Assembly: GCF_900110855.1 (NCBI RefSeq)
Contig: NZ_FOFA01000003.1
Location: 62,001 to 126,000 of the forward strand
DNA from: Microlunatus flavus
GTDB lineage: Bacteria; Actinomycetota; Actinomycetes; Propionibacteriales; Propionibacteriaceae
DNA length: 64,000 nucleotides
Reading direction: 5' to 3'
Shown: in pieces, positions 18,148-27,751 of the stretch
Numbering within the stretch: the first letter of the stretch is position 1
Layout: every line of letters starts with the position of its first letter
The notes under the pieces: model-generated
What the model was told of the DNA's origin: nothing
Databases searched by the model: none
The model's input: only the letters and a program-made list of their open reading frames with translations
Made by a program: the position numbers and the translations under genes

Positions 18148-19530
18148 CTACTGGGTGACCTTGAAGCCCTGGCTCTCGGCGTACTTGACGATGTTGGCCT
18201 GCAGCTCGTCGGCCGCCTGGTCGCCGGTCGCCTTGCCGGCGTTGATCTTGGCCAGCTCGGCCTGGAACTGCGCGTAGTAGTACGTCGTGATCGGGGCGTA
18301 CACGACACCCTTGTACGCGTTCTCCGCCGGGAGGTAGACCTCCTTGTTGGCCTGCTGGCCGCTGAAGAAGTCCGTCTTGTTCTCGGCGAACTCGGGGGAG
18401 TCGAGCACGCTCTTGTTGAGCGGGAAGATGACCTGCTTCTTCCAGCCGTCCTCGAGCGAGGCCGGGTCGGCGTAGATGCCCTTGGCCACCAGGGCGGCGA
18501 GCTTCTTGTCGGTGGCCTGGGTGGTGACCGCGAAGGCCGAGCCGCCCCAGTTCACCGAGACCGGGTTGGCCTCGTCCCACTGCGGGAGCGGGGCGACGGC
18601 CCACACGCCCTTGGAGTCGCCCTTGCCGACGCCCGCGCCGGTCAGGTAGCCGGGGGCCCAGGCGGCGGAGGTGTACGTGGCGTACTTGCCGTTGACCACG
18701 CCGGAGATGTAGTCGGTCGTGAACTGGTCCTGCTTGCCGACGAGGCCCTTGCCCGCGAGGTCGGCCCAGTAGTTGAGCACGTCCTTCGACGCCTGGTCGT
18801 TGAGCTTGACCGTCAGCGCCTGCGGGTTGGCCGGGTCGTAGCCGAAGGGCACCGCGCCCTTCTGGATCTGCAGGGCCATGAAGGCCGCCGGGACGTTGGA
18901 GCCCAGGTCGCCGAACAGCGGACCGCCGGCCGCCTTCACCTTCGCCGCGCTGTCGGCGAACTCCGCCCACGTCTTCGGCGGCGTGATGTTGTACTTCTTG
19001 AAGACGTCGGTGCGGTAGATCAGGCCCATGGGCCCGCCGTCCACCGGGATCGCGTAGACCTTGTCGCCCGAGGAGACGTCCTTCCAGGCGCCCTCGCTGA
19101 AGCTGGCCTTGACGTCGTTCGCGCCGTACGGGACGAGGTCGACGAGCGCGTCCTGGATCGAGTAGCTCGACAGGTGGTCGGCCTCGAGCATGACGACGTC
19201 GGGCAGGCCCTTCTTGGCCGAGATGGCCGTCTGGACCTTGGTGTACTCGTCCTGGCCCTGGCCGACGTTGTTCCAGCAGATCTGGACGTCGGTGTGCTGG
19301 CTGTTGAAGTTGTCGACGACGGTCGCCATGTTCGGGTACCAGCCCCAGACCGAGACCTGCGGCGCGTCGTTCTTCATCTTGTTGGTGCAGTCGGTGAGCT
19401 TGGGGCTGGTGCCCGACTCCTCGGCCGCGCTGGGGGCGCTGCCGCCCGAGTTGTTCGCGCTCGTGGCGCAGGCCGAGAGCGCCAGGGCCAGGGCGATGCC
19501 CGAGGCGCCGGCGAGCAGTGACTTCCGCAT
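18148..19530 (-). CDS. extracellular sugar-binding lipoprotein of ABC importer
   Basis: Solute-binding protein of 460 residues. The first 21 residues are a lipoprotein signal with the lipobox LSAC, so the mature protein is anchored by Cys21. The body has the family 1 extracellular binding protein pattern: VSVWGWYPNMATVVDNFN, LPDVVMLEADH, and the hinge segment YAIPVDGGPMGLIYRTDVFK. It is the first structural gene after the regulator. Ligand inferred to be arabino-oligosaccharides because the same unit encodes two arabinofuranosidases. Confidence 0.93.
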   Translation of the reverse strand: MRKSLLAGASGIALALALSACATSANNSGGSAPSAAEESGTSPKLTDCTNKMKNDAPQVSVWGWYPNMATVVDNFNSQHTDVQICWNNVGQGQDEYTKVQTAISAKKGLPDVVMLEADHLSSYSIQDALVDLVPYGANDVKASFSEGAWKDVSSGDKVYAIPVDGGPMGLIYRTDVFKKYNITPPKTWAEFADSAAKVKAAGGPLFGDLGSNVPAAFMALQIQKGAVPFGYDPANPQALTVKLNDQASKDVLNYWADLAGKGLVGKQDQFTTDYISGVVNGKYATYTSAAWAPGYLTGAGVGKGDSKGVWAVAPLPQWDEANPVSVNWGGSAFAVTTQATDKKLAALVAKGIYADPASLEDGWKKQVIFPLNKSVLDSPEFAENKTDFFSGQQANKEVYLPAENAYKGVVYAPITTYYYAQFQAELAKINAGKATGDQAADELQANIVKYAESQGFKVTQ

Positions 19531-19699
19531 GACTTCCCCTTCGTGCTGCGTGGACTTCGTCGTCTGCCGGCGGGGCCGACCCCTGCCGGGGACGGTCGGG
19601 CCGGTCGAGCATCTCCGGACGCAGAGGTCGCTCTCGCGGGGCGCAGGGGCACGCGATGCACGATCGTCGTCGACCGGCCGGTGGCGGGAACCACCGATT

Positions 19700-19724
19700 T
19701 ACAACGTTATAGGGAAACGTTGTA
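19700..19724. promoter_or_regulatory. putative LacI-family operator pair in front of the sugar operon
   Basis: TACAACGTT and AACGTTGTA form a perfect 9-bp inverted repeat around a 7-bp spacer. Each half is centred on the palindrome AACGTT, with the CG centres 13 bp apart. A central CG is typical of LacI-family sites. On the minus strand a TATAAC inside this stretch could be the -10 element of the operon promoter, so binding would block transcription. The LacI gene begins about 1.1 kb upstream and ends 93 bp away. Confidence 0.55.
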
Positions 19725-19816
19725 GGGACATCCTGCGAGGTGCCCTGAGGGAAGTCAAGCACCGCCTCAGCAACGATTCGGTCTCGGCGCGCCGAGCCCG
19801 ACGGCCCAGCGCGGGC

Positions 19817-20833
19817 TCAGGCCGGCGTGGTCGACTCGCGCTGGATGAGCCGGAACGACGTCAGGTGGTCGCGGGGCGGCACGTCGGCGTCCGAGCCGTC
19901 CATCCGCCCGGTCAGGTAGCGCAGGGCGACCTCGACGATCTCCTCGCGGCCCGGGTCGATGGTCGAGAGCGAGGGGAGCGTGTAGCGCACCTCGTCGACG
20001 TCGTCGAAGCCGATGACGGCCACGTCGTCGGGGACGTGCAGCCCCGCCTCCTGCATGACGCGCAGGGCGCCGAGGGCGATCTGGTCGTTGAAGGCCACGA
20101 CGCCGTCGAAGTCGACGCCCCGGTCGAGGAAGGCCCGCATGCTGTCGGCGCCGGTCCGGCGGTACCAGCCGATCACGTCGACGAGGAGGTCGGGGTCCTC
20201 CTCGATCCCGGCGTGCCGCAGCGCCCGGCGGTAGCCCTCCAGCCGCAGCGCGGCGGAGCCGAGCCCCTGCGCGGGGTCGGAGCCGAGCGCGACGATGCGG
20301 CGCCGGCCGATGCCGATCAGGTGCGCCGTGGCGGCCTCCGAGCCCTCCACGTTGCGCATCGTCACGTGGTCCTTGGGGCCGTCGAGGATGCGTTCGCCGA
20401 GCAGCACCATCGGCGTACGGATGCGGGCCAGCAGGTCGTTGTCCTCGGCGCTGAGGCCGAGGGCGCTGAACAGCACCCCGTCGACCATCTGCATGCGCGG
20501 GCCGACGAGGAGGCTCAGCTCGCGCTCACGCTGGCCGTTGGACTGCGCGACCATCACCGACAGCCCCTGCGCCTCGGCCGCGCGCACGACGATGTCGGCG
20601 AGCTCGGCGAAGTACGGGTTGCGCAGGTCGGGGATGATCAGGCTGACCAGGCCGGTCTTGCCCGAACGCAGGCCGCGGGCGGACAGGTTGGGCTTGTAGT
20701 CCAGGCTCGCGATCGCGTCGAGCACGCGCTGCCGGGTGGCCGGCCGGATGTGCGGGTAGTCGTTCATGACGTTGGACACCGTCTTGATCGACACCTCGGC
20801 GAGCCGGGCGACGTCGTGGATCGTCGGAGTCAT
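19817..20833 (-). CDS. LacI family transcriptional regulator
   Basis: A 338-residue repressor. The N-terminal helix-turn-helix reads TIHDVARLAEVSIKTVSNVM, and the hinge helix is in YKPNLSARGLRSGKTGLV. The rest is a periplasmic-binding-protein-like sensor domain (LIIPDLRNPYFAELA, then VAVIGFDDVDEVRYTLPSLS). It lies directly upstream of the sugar importer and arabinofuranosidase genes on the same strand, so it is inferred to repress them and to be released by arabinose or an oligosaccharide. Confidence 0.93.
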   Translation of the reverse strand: MTPTIHDVARLAEVSIKTVSNVMNDYPHIRPATRQRVLDAIASLDYKPNLSARGLRSGKTGLVSLIIPDLRNPYFAELADIVVRAAEAQGLSVMVAQSNGQRERELSLLVGPRMQMVDGVLFSALGLSAEDNDLLARIRTPMVLLGERILDGPKDHVTMRNVEGSEAATAHLIGIGRRRIVALGSDPAQGLGSAALRLEGYRRALRHAGIEEDPDLLVDVIGWYRRTGADSMRAFLDRGVDFDGVVAFNDQIALGALRVMQEAGLHVPDDVAVIGFDDVDEVRYTLPSLSTIDPGREEIVEVALRYLTGRMDGSDADVPPRDHLTSFRLIQRESTTPA

Positions 20834-20906
20834 CGGTGTCCTTCCGCGGTCCGCTGCGGCAGGAGTGTATGACGACCGGGTCCGGTGACCCCGACGAACC
20901 GGCGGC

Positions 20907-21779
20907 TCACACGAAGAGCGGCTCCAGGCCCCAGGCGCGCTCGAGGCCGGCCATGGCCTCGTCGTCGGGGCGCGTGCCGCCTTCGGCCTCGAAGCGCTCG
21001 ACGGCGTCCAGCACCGTCGGGAGGACGTGGATGTCGCCGACGGTGTTGAGGTGGACGCCGGGCCGGCCGAGCACCCAGGCCACCGCCGTGGCGATCGCGT
21101 CGGGGTCGGTCAGCGGCTCGTACCAGGTGGCGGCGTGGCGCTCGGCGCCCTCCGCCCACGGGGCCTTGGTGATCGCCTTGATCGTCTGCATCGCGACACG
21201 GCGCTCCGCGCACACCGCGGCGAGCTCCTCGAAGTCGTCGAGGTACGCGCGGTTCTGCGACATCGCGTAGTTGTAGGGCAGCAGCACCGACGCGAAGTCG
21301 AAGCGCTCCAGCGAGCGCAGGTGCTGGCGGGCGACGGTCACGCCGTGACCGGTGACGCCGATGGCGCGCACCAGGCCCTCGTCGCGCGCCCGGACCGCGG
21401 CGGCGAGCACGCCGTCGGGCGCGTACGCCTGCTGCCACTCCGCCTCGTCGACGAGGTTGTGCAGCTGCAGGAGGTCGACGTGGTCCACGCCGAGGCGCTC
21501 CAGCGAGCGGTTGATCTCGGCCCACGCGGCCTCCTCGGTGCGCTCGCCGGTCTTGGTCGCGAGGAACACCTCGTCGCGGTGCTCGGCGAGGAACGGCGCC
21601 AGGCGCAGCTCGGACTCGCCGTAGCTGGCGGCGGTGTCGAGGTGGTTGATCCCGTGGCGGCGCACCAGCTCCAGCGTCTGGTCGGCCTCGTCCTGCGTCA
21701 CCTCCGACAGCGCGGCGGCGCCGAAGATCACGCGGGTGCTCTCGTGGCCGGTGCGGCCGAACTGCTGGGTGGACCTCAT
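20907..21779 (-). CDS. aldo/keto reductase
   Basis: A 290-residue AKR family enzyme. Tetrad residues are Asp48 and Tyr53 ([11 protein letters not shown]), Lys76 (FLATKTGER) and His107 (LLQLHNL). It lacks the longer C-terminal loops of the AKR at 1347 and resembles predicted oxidoreductases of the YqkF/related groups. It ends 73 bp before the LacI gene, on the same strand, and could be part of sugar metabolism, but no direct evidence shows this. Confidence 0.88.
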   Translation of the reverse strand: MRSTQQFGRTGHESTRVIFGAAALSEVTQDEADQTLELVRRHGINHLDTAASYGESELRLAPFLAEHRDEVFLATKTGERTEEAAWAEINRSLERLGVDHVDLLQLHNLVDEAEWQQAYAPDGVLAAAVRARDEGLVRAIGVTGHGVTVARQHLRSLERFDFASVLLPYNYAMSQNRAYLDDFEELAAVCAERRVAMQTIKAITKAPWAEGAERHAATWYEPLTDPDAIATAVAWVLGRPGVHLNTVGDIHVLPTVLDAVERFEAEGGTRPDDEAMAGLERAWGLEPLFV

Positions 21780-21825
21780 GGGGTGAGGCTACGCACAGCG
21801 GCCCGTCCCCGGCGGGCGGCCCGGG

Positions 21826-22236
21826 TCAGGCGCCGTTCTGGCGCCCGACCGTCGTCAGGACGCTGAAGAAGAGGCTGACGCCGAGGGTGATCAGCGGGTA
21901 GAGCCACAGGCCCCAGCGCCGCGTGGACACCCACGCGATGATCGAGGTCACGATCCCCGCGGTCACGCAGCGTCCCAGGATCTCCCCGAAGGCCTCCGGG
22001 CTCGGCGGGGTGCCGGCGGCGATCGTCCCGATCGCGATCAGGACGACGAGGAGCACGACACCGGAGCCCAGCCCGAACAGCCAGGCGTACGGGTTGGCCC
22101 GCTCCTTGGTCCAGAGCTCCCAGCCCTCGGGCGGCGGTCCCCAGGACGGGTCGGGCTGCCACCCGGGCGGCGGCTTCCACCCGGGAGGCGGGTCCGGCCA
22201 GTTCGGGGGCGGGTTGTAGACCGTGCGCAGAGCCAC
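21826..22236 (-). CDS. small membrane protein with proline-rich N-terminus
   Basis: Unrecognised protein of about 136 residues. The first 45 residues are rich in Pro, Trp and Gly (NPPPNWPDPPPGWKPPPGW), a tail common in actinobacterial membrane proteins. Three hydrophobic segments follow (WLFGLGSGVVLLVVLIAIG, TAGIVTSIIAWV, LWLYPLITLGVSLFF). Start GTG 22236 has GAGG 8 nt upstream; longer readings would run through the tRNA gene and are rejected. No function assigned. Confidence 0.65.
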   Translation of the reverse strand: MALRTVYNPPPNWPDPPPGWKPPPGWQPDPSWGPPPEGWELWTKERANPYAWLFGLGSGVVLLVVLIAIGTIAAGTPPSPEAFGEILGRCVTAGIVTSIIAWVSTRRWGLWLYPLITLGVSLFFSVLTTVGRQNGA

Positions 22237-22316
22237 ATGATCAGCCTCGCACGACGGCGGGCCGTGCGAGGCGGCTCGGACGAGACCCGAGCGGGTGCGG
22301 TCGGCCGGCCGTGAGG

Positions 22317-22388
22317 CGCCCCCGGCAGGATTCGAACCTGCGCTCCCGCCTCCGGAGGGCGGTGCTCTATCCCCTGAGCTACGGGGGC
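22317..22388 (-). tRNA. tRNA-Arg(CCG)
   Basis: A 72-nt cloverleaf on the minus strand. The 7-bp acceptor stem is GCCCCCG with CGGGGGC, the D-arm is GCTCAGGGGATAGAGC, the anticodon arm is CCGCC-CTCCGGA-GGCGG with anticodon CCG, and the T-arm is GCAGG-TTCGAAT-CCTGC. The CCA end is not encoded. It reads CGG arginine codons. Confidence 0.95.
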
Positions 22389-22528
22389 TCGTGACGTGCG
22401 TCTCGCGGTGCTCCGCGCGACGTCCGTCCGGCCTGGACCGGAGAAGAATGTACCAGTGCGCCCGCCCGGGTCGCGCCACGAAACCGATCGCGGGACGCCA
22501 CGGCGACCGCCGGAGGACCGTTCACCCC

Positions 22529-23929
22529 ATGACCCACACCCACGTCGCCGGCTCGATCCACGCCGACGCGGCGTCGCGCGCGCCCGGCTGGCTGGCGGTG
22601 CCGGACGACGTCAACGCCCTGATGCCCAAGCTCTGGAGCGACGGCGTGACCAAGGACGCCGACGGCGTGCTGCGGGTCGCGGGCCTGGACGTGACCGAGA
22701 TCGCCGCAGCGGTCGGCACCCCGGCGTACGTCATCGACGAGGCGGACCTGCGCGCCCGGGCCCGGGCCTTCGCCCAGGCGTTCGCGGGCTGGCACGTCTA
22801 CTACGCGGGCAAGTCGTTCCTCTGCACCAAGGTCGCGCGCTGGGTGGCCGAGGAGGGCCTGGGCATCGACACCTGCACCGGCGGCGAGCTGGCCGTCGCC
22901 CGGCGGGCGGGGGTCGACATGGCGACGGTCGGCCTGCACGGCAACAACAAGAGCGTCGCCGAGCTGGTGGCGGCCCTCGAGGCCGGCGTGGGGCGCATCA
23001 TCGTCGACTCGTTCGACGAGATCGCCCGTCTGGGGCACCTGGCCGGCGAGCTCGGGAAGCGGCCGCGTGTCATGGTGCGCGTCACGACAGGCGTCGAGGC
23101 CCACACCCACGAGTACATCTCGACCGCGCACGAGGACCAGAAGTTCGGCTTCTCGATCGCCGGCGGCGCCGCGGCCGAGGCGCTCGACCTGTGCCAGGCC
23201 GACGAGCGGCTCGACCTCATCGGCATCCACTCCCACATCGGCTCGCAGATCTTCGACACCGAGGGCTTCGAGGTCGCGGCGCGCCGCACGTTGCGGCTGC
23301 ACGCCGACTTCGCCACCCGGCACGGGGTCGAGCTGCCCGAGCTCGACCTGGGCGGCGGCTTCGGCATCGCCTACACCAGCCAGGACACCCCGGCCACGCC
23401 GGCGCACCTGGCCGAGGCGCTGAACCGGATCGTGCGCGCCGAGTGCGCCGCGCTGGGCATCGCGGTGCCGCAGCTGTCCATCGAGCCCGGCCGCTCCATC
23501 AGCGGACCGAGCGGCTTCGCCCTCTACACCGTGGGCACGGTCAAGCGCGTCCAGCTCGACGGCGGGGCGAGCCGGCTCTACGTGGCCGTCGACGGCGGCA
23601 TGAGCGACAACATCCGCACGGCCCTGTACGCGGCGGAGTACTCAGCGACCCTCGCGTCGCGCCGTTCCGACGCGCCGCCGACGCTGGCACGGGTCGTCGG
23701 CAAGCACTGCGAGGGGGGCGACATCCTCGTGCGCGACGAGTTCCTGCCGTCCGACGTCGAGCCGGGCGACCTGCTCGCCGTACCGGCTGCCGGCGCCTAC
23801 AGCCGCAGCATGGCCAGCAACTACAACCACGTCCCGCGCCCGCCGGTGGTCGCGGTCCGCGACGGCGAGATCAGCACGCTCGTCCGCCGCGAGACCCTCG
23901 ACGACCTGCTCGCGCTGGACGTCGGCTGA
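22529..23929 (+). CDS. lysA: diaminopimelate decarboxylase
   Basis: Last step of lysine synthesis, meso-diaminopimelate to lysine, PLP-dependent. The 466-residue protein shows the PLP lysine Lys95 in YYAGKSFLC, the His/Gly segments IGIHSHIGSQI and LDLGGGFGI, EPGRSISGPSG for phosphate and substrate binding, and the C-terminal KHCEGGDIL cysteine that acts across the dimer. Start ATG 22529 was chosen over longer readings that cross the tRNA gene; a GGAGG lies 12 nt upstream, somewhat far. It is followed by hom on the same strand, so lysine and threonine branches are linked. Confidence 0.96.
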   Translation: MTHTHVAGSIHADAASRAPGWLAVPDDVNALMPKLWSDGVTKDADGVLRVAGLDVTEIAAAVGTPAYVIDEADLRARARAFAQAFAGWHVYYAGKSFLCTKVARWVAEEGLGIDTCTGGELAVARRAGVDMATVGLHGNNKSVAELVAALEAGVGRIIVDSFDEIARLGHLAGELGKRPRVMVRVTTGVEAHTHEYISTAHEDQKFGFSIAGGAAAEALDLCQADERLDLIGIHSHIGSQIFDTEGFEVAARRTLRLHADFATRHGVELPELDLGGGFGIAYTSQDTPATPAHLAEALNRIVRAECAALGIAVPQLSIEPGRSISGPSGFALYTVGTVKRVQLDGGASRLYVAVDGGMSDNIRTALYAAEYSATLASRRSDAPPTLARVVGKHCEGGDILVRDEFLPSDVEPGDLLAVPAAGAYSRSMASNYNHVPRPPVVAVRDGEISTLVRRETLDDLLALDVG

Positions 23930-24052
23930 GCTGTCCGGAGCCGCCCGGACGGCGTCGCACTGTGGAACATGGGGCGCCGATCGGGCGAGGATGCGGAAGA
24001 ATCGCAGCGCCGCGACCCTCGGGCGGCGCCAACCGGTGCAGGGAGACCCTCG

Positions 24053-25438
24053 GTGACAGTCACTGACGCGCGGAACGACGCGCAGGCCGACGGGCGTGCC
24101 GACGCACGGCCCTCGCCCTCGTCGCGCGACGACGCCGGCCGCCCGCTCAAGGTCGCGCTGCTCGGCTGCGGCACGGTGGGCTCGGAGGTGGCGCGCCTGG
24201 TCGTCGAGCAGGCCGACGACCTCCGGGCGCGCATCGGGCGACCGCTGGAGCTGGTGGGCATCGCGGTGCGCCGCGCCCACCGCGAGCGGCCCGGGCTGGA
24301 CCCGGCCCTGTTCACGACCGACGCGCAGGCCCTGGTCTCACGTCCGGACGTCGACCTCGTCATCGAGGTCATCGGCGGCATCGAGCCCGCCCGCTCGCTC
24401 ATCCTCGCCGCGCTCGCGAACGGCGCCTCCGTCGTCACCGCGAACAAGGCCCTGCTGGCGGAGGACGGCGCGGCGCTGTTCAGCGCGGCCGAGCGGAGCC
24501 AGGTCGACCTCTACTTCGAGGCCGCCGTCGCCGGCGCGATCCCGATCATCCGGCCGCTGCGGGAGTCGCTCGTCGGCGACGAGATCACCGCGGTGACCGG
24601 CATCGTCAACGGCACCACGAACTTCATCCTCGACAAGATGGACACCTCCGGCGCCGGCTTCGCGGAGACGCTGGCCGAGGCGCAGGAGCTGGGCTACGCC
24701 GAGGCCGACCCGACCGCCGACGTCGAGGGCTTCGACGCGGCGGCCAAGGCGGCCATCCTCGCCAGCCTCGCCTTCCACACCCGGGTGACCGGCGCGGACG
24801 TCTACCGCGAGGGCATCGCCGACGTCACCTCGACCGACATCGCCTCGGCCCGCGAGATCGGCTGCGTGGTCAAGCTCGTGGCGCTGTGCCAGCTGTCGGA
24901 GGAGGCCGCCGACGGGTCCGGGCGCAGCGTCTCGGTGCGCGTGCACCCGGCCATGATCCCGCGCAGCCACCCGCTGGCCGGGGTCGGCGGGGCGTACAAC
25001 GCGGTCTTCGTCGAGTCGCGCTCGGCCGGACGGCTGATGTTCTACGGCCCGGGCGCCGGCGGCTCGCCGACCGCCAGCGCCGTCATGGGCGACCTCGTCA
25101 CCGTGGCCCGCAACCGGGTGCGCGGCGCGGTCGGGCCGGGGGAGTCGACGTACGCCGCCCGGCGGGTCTCGCCGATCGGCGACGTGACGACGCGCTACCA
25201 CCTCTCGCTCGAGGTGTCCGACGTGGCGGGCGTGCTCGCCGCGGTGGCGCAGGTCTTCGCCGAGCACGGCGTGTCCATCCAGACCGTGCGCCAGCAGGGC
25301 CGCGGGGACGAGGCGCAGCTCGTCGTGGTCACCCACCGGGCGAGCGACGCCGCGCTCAGCGCCACGGTCGAGGCGCTGCGCGACCTCGCCGCGGTGCGCG
25401 ACGTGACCAGCGTGATGCGGGTCGAGGGAGACGTATGA
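24053..25438 (+). CDS. hom: homoserine dehydrogenase
   Basis: Reduces aspartate semialdehyde to homoserine with NAD(P)H. The 461-residue protein has the nucleotide loop [10 protein letters not shown] (GxGxxG at 38-43), the signature [11 protein letters not shown] with [19 protein letters not shown], and a C-terminal ACT domain ([20 protein letters not shown]) that usually gives threonine feedback control. Start GTG 24053 follows GGGAGA. The stop overlaps the thrC ATG (ATGA). Confidence 0.96.
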   Translation: MTVTDARNDAQADGRADARPSPSSRDDAGRPLKVALLGCGTVGSEVARLVVEQADDLRARIGRPLELVGIAVRRAHRERPGLDPALFTTDAQALVSRPDVDLVIEVIGGIEPARSLILAALANGASVVTANKALLAEDGAALFSAAERSQVDLYFEAAVAGAIPIIRPLRESLVGDEITAVTGIVNGTTNFILDKMDTSGAGFAETLAEAQELGYAEADPTADVEGFDAAAKAAILASLAFHTRVTGADVYREGIADVTSTDIASAREIGCVVKLVALCQLSEEAADGSGRSVSVRVHPAMIPRSHPLAGVGGAYNAVFVESRSAGRLMFYGPGAGGSPTASAVMGDLVTVARNRVRGAVGPGESTYAARRVSPIGDVTTRYHLSLEVSDVAGVLAAVAQVFAEHGVSIQTVRQQGRGDEAQLVVVTHRASDAALSATVEALRDLAAVRDVTSVMRVEGDV

Positions 25439-26541
25439 GCACCGTCAGCGAGGCCGCGGCCCAGCGTTCCGTGGTGGCGCGCGCCACCGTCGGCGTCATC
25501 GCGCGCTACCGCGACTGGCTGCCGCTGGCCGAGGACGACCCGGTGATCACGCTCGGCGAGGGCAGCACGCCGCTGGTCCTGGCCGAGCGGCTGTCGGAGG
25601 AGCTGGGCTGCGAGACCTGGGTCAAGGTGGAGGGCGCCAACCCGACGGGGTCGTTCAAGGACCGCGGCATGACGATGGCCCTGTCGGCCGCGGTGGCCGA
25701 CGGGGCGCGGGCGGTGGTCTGCGCGTCGACCGGCAACACCTCCGCGTCCGCGGCCGCGTACGCCTCGAAGGCCGGCCTGCAGACGATCGTGCTGCTGCCG
25801 GCCGGGCGGATCGCCACCGGCAAGCTCGCCCAGGCGATCGTGCACGGAGCCAAGGTCGTGCAGGTCGACGGCAACTTCGACGACTGCCTCGAGCTGGCCC
25901 GCAAGCTCAGCCACGACTACCCGGTCGCGCTGGTCAACTCGGTGAACCCGGTCCGCATCGAGGGCCAGAAGACCGCGGCCTTCGAGGTGGTGGACGTCCT
26001 CGGCGACGCGCCCGACCTGCACGTGCTGCCCGTCGGCAACGCCGGCAACATCACGGCCTACTGGCGCGGCTACACCCAGTACCGGGCGGCGGGGCACGCC
26101 TCGCGGACCCCGCGGATGTGGGGCTTCCAGGCGGCCGGTGCGGCACCGCTGGTGCTCGGCCACCCCGTGCTCGACCCCGAGACGGTCGCCACCGCGATCC
26201 GGATCGGCAACCCCGCCTCCGCCGACAAGGCGATCGCGGCCCGCGACGAGTCGGGCGGGCTGATCGACATGGTCACCGACGAGCAGATCCTCGCCGCGCA
26301 GTCCTTCCTGGCGGCGCGCGAGGGGATCTTCGTCGAGCCCGCCTCGGCGGCCGGCGTCGCCGGGCTGCTCGAGAAGCGGCGCACCGGCGAGCTCGAGGCG
26401 GGCCGGCAGATCGCCGTCACCGTCACCGGCCACGGCCTCAAGGACATCGACACCGCCCTCGCCGGGCGCGGGCCGGTCCGCGCGGAGGTCGTCGCGCCGG
26501 ACCTGCACGCGGTCGCCGGGGTGTGCGGGCTGCTCGGGTGA
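25435..26541 (+). CDS. thrC: threonine synthase
   Basis: Converts O-phosphohomoserine to threonine; PLP-dependent fold type II. 368 residues, the short class. PLP lysine Lys75 lies in [11 protein letters not shown], the phosphate-binding Gly loop is [13 protein letters not shown], and the substrate region [13 protein letters not shown] is present. ATG overlaps the hom stop, and thrB follows 20 bp later, giving the common actinobacterial hom-thrC-thrB operon. Confidence 0.96.
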   Translation: MSTVSEAAAQRSVVARATVGVIARYRDWLPLAEDDPVITLGEGSTPLVLAERLSEELGCETWVKVEGANPTGSFKDRGMTMALSAAVADGARAVVCASTGNTSASAAAYASKAGLQTIVLLPAGRIATGKLAQAIVHGAKVVQVDGNFDDCLELARKLSHDYPVALVNSVNPVRIEGQKTAAFEVVDVLGDAPDLHVLPVGNAGNITAYWRGYTQYRAAGHASRTPRMWGFQAAGAAPLVLGHPVLDPETVATAIRIGNPASADKAIAARDESGGLIDMVTDEQILAAQSFLAAREGIFVEPASAAGVAGLLEKRRTGELEAGRQIAVTVTGHGLKDIDTALAGRGPVRAEVVAPDLHAVAGVCGLLG

Positions 26542-26560
26542 GGCGCGGGAGCGGGGCGGC

Positions 26561-27448
26561 ATGAGGACGCTCGCGGTCGGCACGCGCGTCAGCGTCGAGG
26601 TGCCGGCGACCAGCGCCAACCTCGGGCCCGGCTTCGACTGCTTCGGCCTCGCGCTCGACTGGCGCGAGCGCGTCGACCTCGAGGTGGCCGCCTCCGGCAT
26701 CAGCGTCGACGTGACGGGGGAGGGCAGCGAGGCGCTGCCCCGCGACGAGACGCACCTCGTCGTGCGGTGCCTGACCGAGGGCCTGGACGACCTCGGCGTC
26801 CGGGTCCCGGGACTCGCCGTGCGCGGGCACAACACCATCCCGCACGGGCGCGGTCTCGGCTCGTCGTCCGCGGCGATCGTCGCCGGCCTGCTCGGGGCGC
26901 GGGCGCTGGCCGGCGCCGGCGACGACCCCGCTTGGCTGCTGCGCCACGCGAACCGCATCGAGGGCCACCCCGACAACGTGGCGGCCGCCATCCACGGCGG
27001 CTTCGTCATGGCGTACGCGCACGGCGACCACGTCGCCGTCGCCCAGGGCCGGGTCCACCCGGACGTGCGCGCGGCCGTCGTGGTGCCGGACCGGCCGGTG
27101 GAGACGCGGGCGGCGCGCCGGCTGCTGCCCGACGCGGTGCCGCACGCCGACGCGGCGGCCGACGCCGGTCGCGCCGCGCTGCTCGTGCACGCCCTCGCGC
27201 ACGAGCCGCACCTGCTGGCCGTCGCCACGCAGGACTGGCTCCACCAGCGCTACCGCGAGCCCGCGATGCCCGAGGCGTACGCCCTGATGTCGCGGCTGCG
27301 GGCCGCCGGCTTCGCCGCGGTCGTCAGCGGGGCGGGCCCGTCGGTGCTCGTGCTGGGCACCGACGCCGAGCTCAACCGGCTCGAGGCCGCCGAGCCGGGG
27401 ACCCGGTTCCGCCGCTCGGGAATCGGCGGCGCGGCGCGCGCGTTGTGA
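26561..27448 (+). CDS. thrB: homoserine kinase
   Basis: GHMP kinase that phosphorylates homoserine. The 295-residue protein has the N-terminal VPATSANLGPGFDCFGLAL, the ATP-binding motif PHGRGLGSSSAAIVAGL at 94-110 and the C-terminal GHMP segment AVVSGAGPSVLVL. Length is normal. It ends the threonine operon, with rho starting about 300 bp further on. Confidence 0.96.
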   Translation: MRTLAVGTRVSVEVPATSANLGPGFDCFGLALDWRERVDLEVAASGISVDVTGEGSEALPRDETHLVVRCLTEGLDDLGVRVPGLAVRGHNTIPHGRGLGSSSAAIVAGLLGARALAGAGDDPAWLLRHANRIEGHPDNVAAAIHGGFVMAYAHGDHVAVAQGRVHPDVRAAVVVPDRPVETRAARRLLPDAVPHADAAADAGRAALLVHALAHEPHLLAVATQDWLHQRYREPAMPEAYALMSRLRAAGFAAVVSGAGPSVLVLGTDAELNRLEAAEPGTRFRRSGIGGAARAL

Positions 27449-27751
27449 TGCTCGACGCGAGTCGATCAGGATCTGGCCGGAACAGTGCTAGCCTGAATCT
27501 CGCCCGACACAGCCGGTGCCTCCCGAGGATCCACGCCAGAGATCCCGGTACGCCCGACGCGCTGATCGTGCAGCGCCTGCCAAGACGGCGCGACGCCAAC
27601 CCTGTGTCAAGCACTGCGTCACCTCCCGCAACCCTGAAGCGCCCGACGGGCGGCAGGCAGCGGGAGGGCCTCACACACCACCGGCCGACGTGACAACGCA
27701 CTCGGCCCTGGACTGGGACACACGTCGTGGCCCACTCCGAAAGGACGAACT
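27449..27751 (+). promoter_or_regulatory. rho leader region (303 bp) with a possible upstream ORF
   Basis: No conserved gene is visible. TGCTAGCCT at about 27486-27494 resembles an extended -10 (TAGCCT), so rho could have its own promoter here with a leader of about 250 nt. The leader is C-rich in places (CACCTCCCGCAACCCTGAAG), as expected for Rho binding and autoregulation. A 79-codon frame from 27516 ends in TGA at 27753-27755, overlapping the rho TTG start by 3 nt, so translational coupling is possible. Confidence 0.4.

Noticed and set aside
22295-22528. N-terminal extension of lysA across the tRNA
   Set aside because: The reading runs antisense through tRNA-Arg(CCG) and has no conserved residues.
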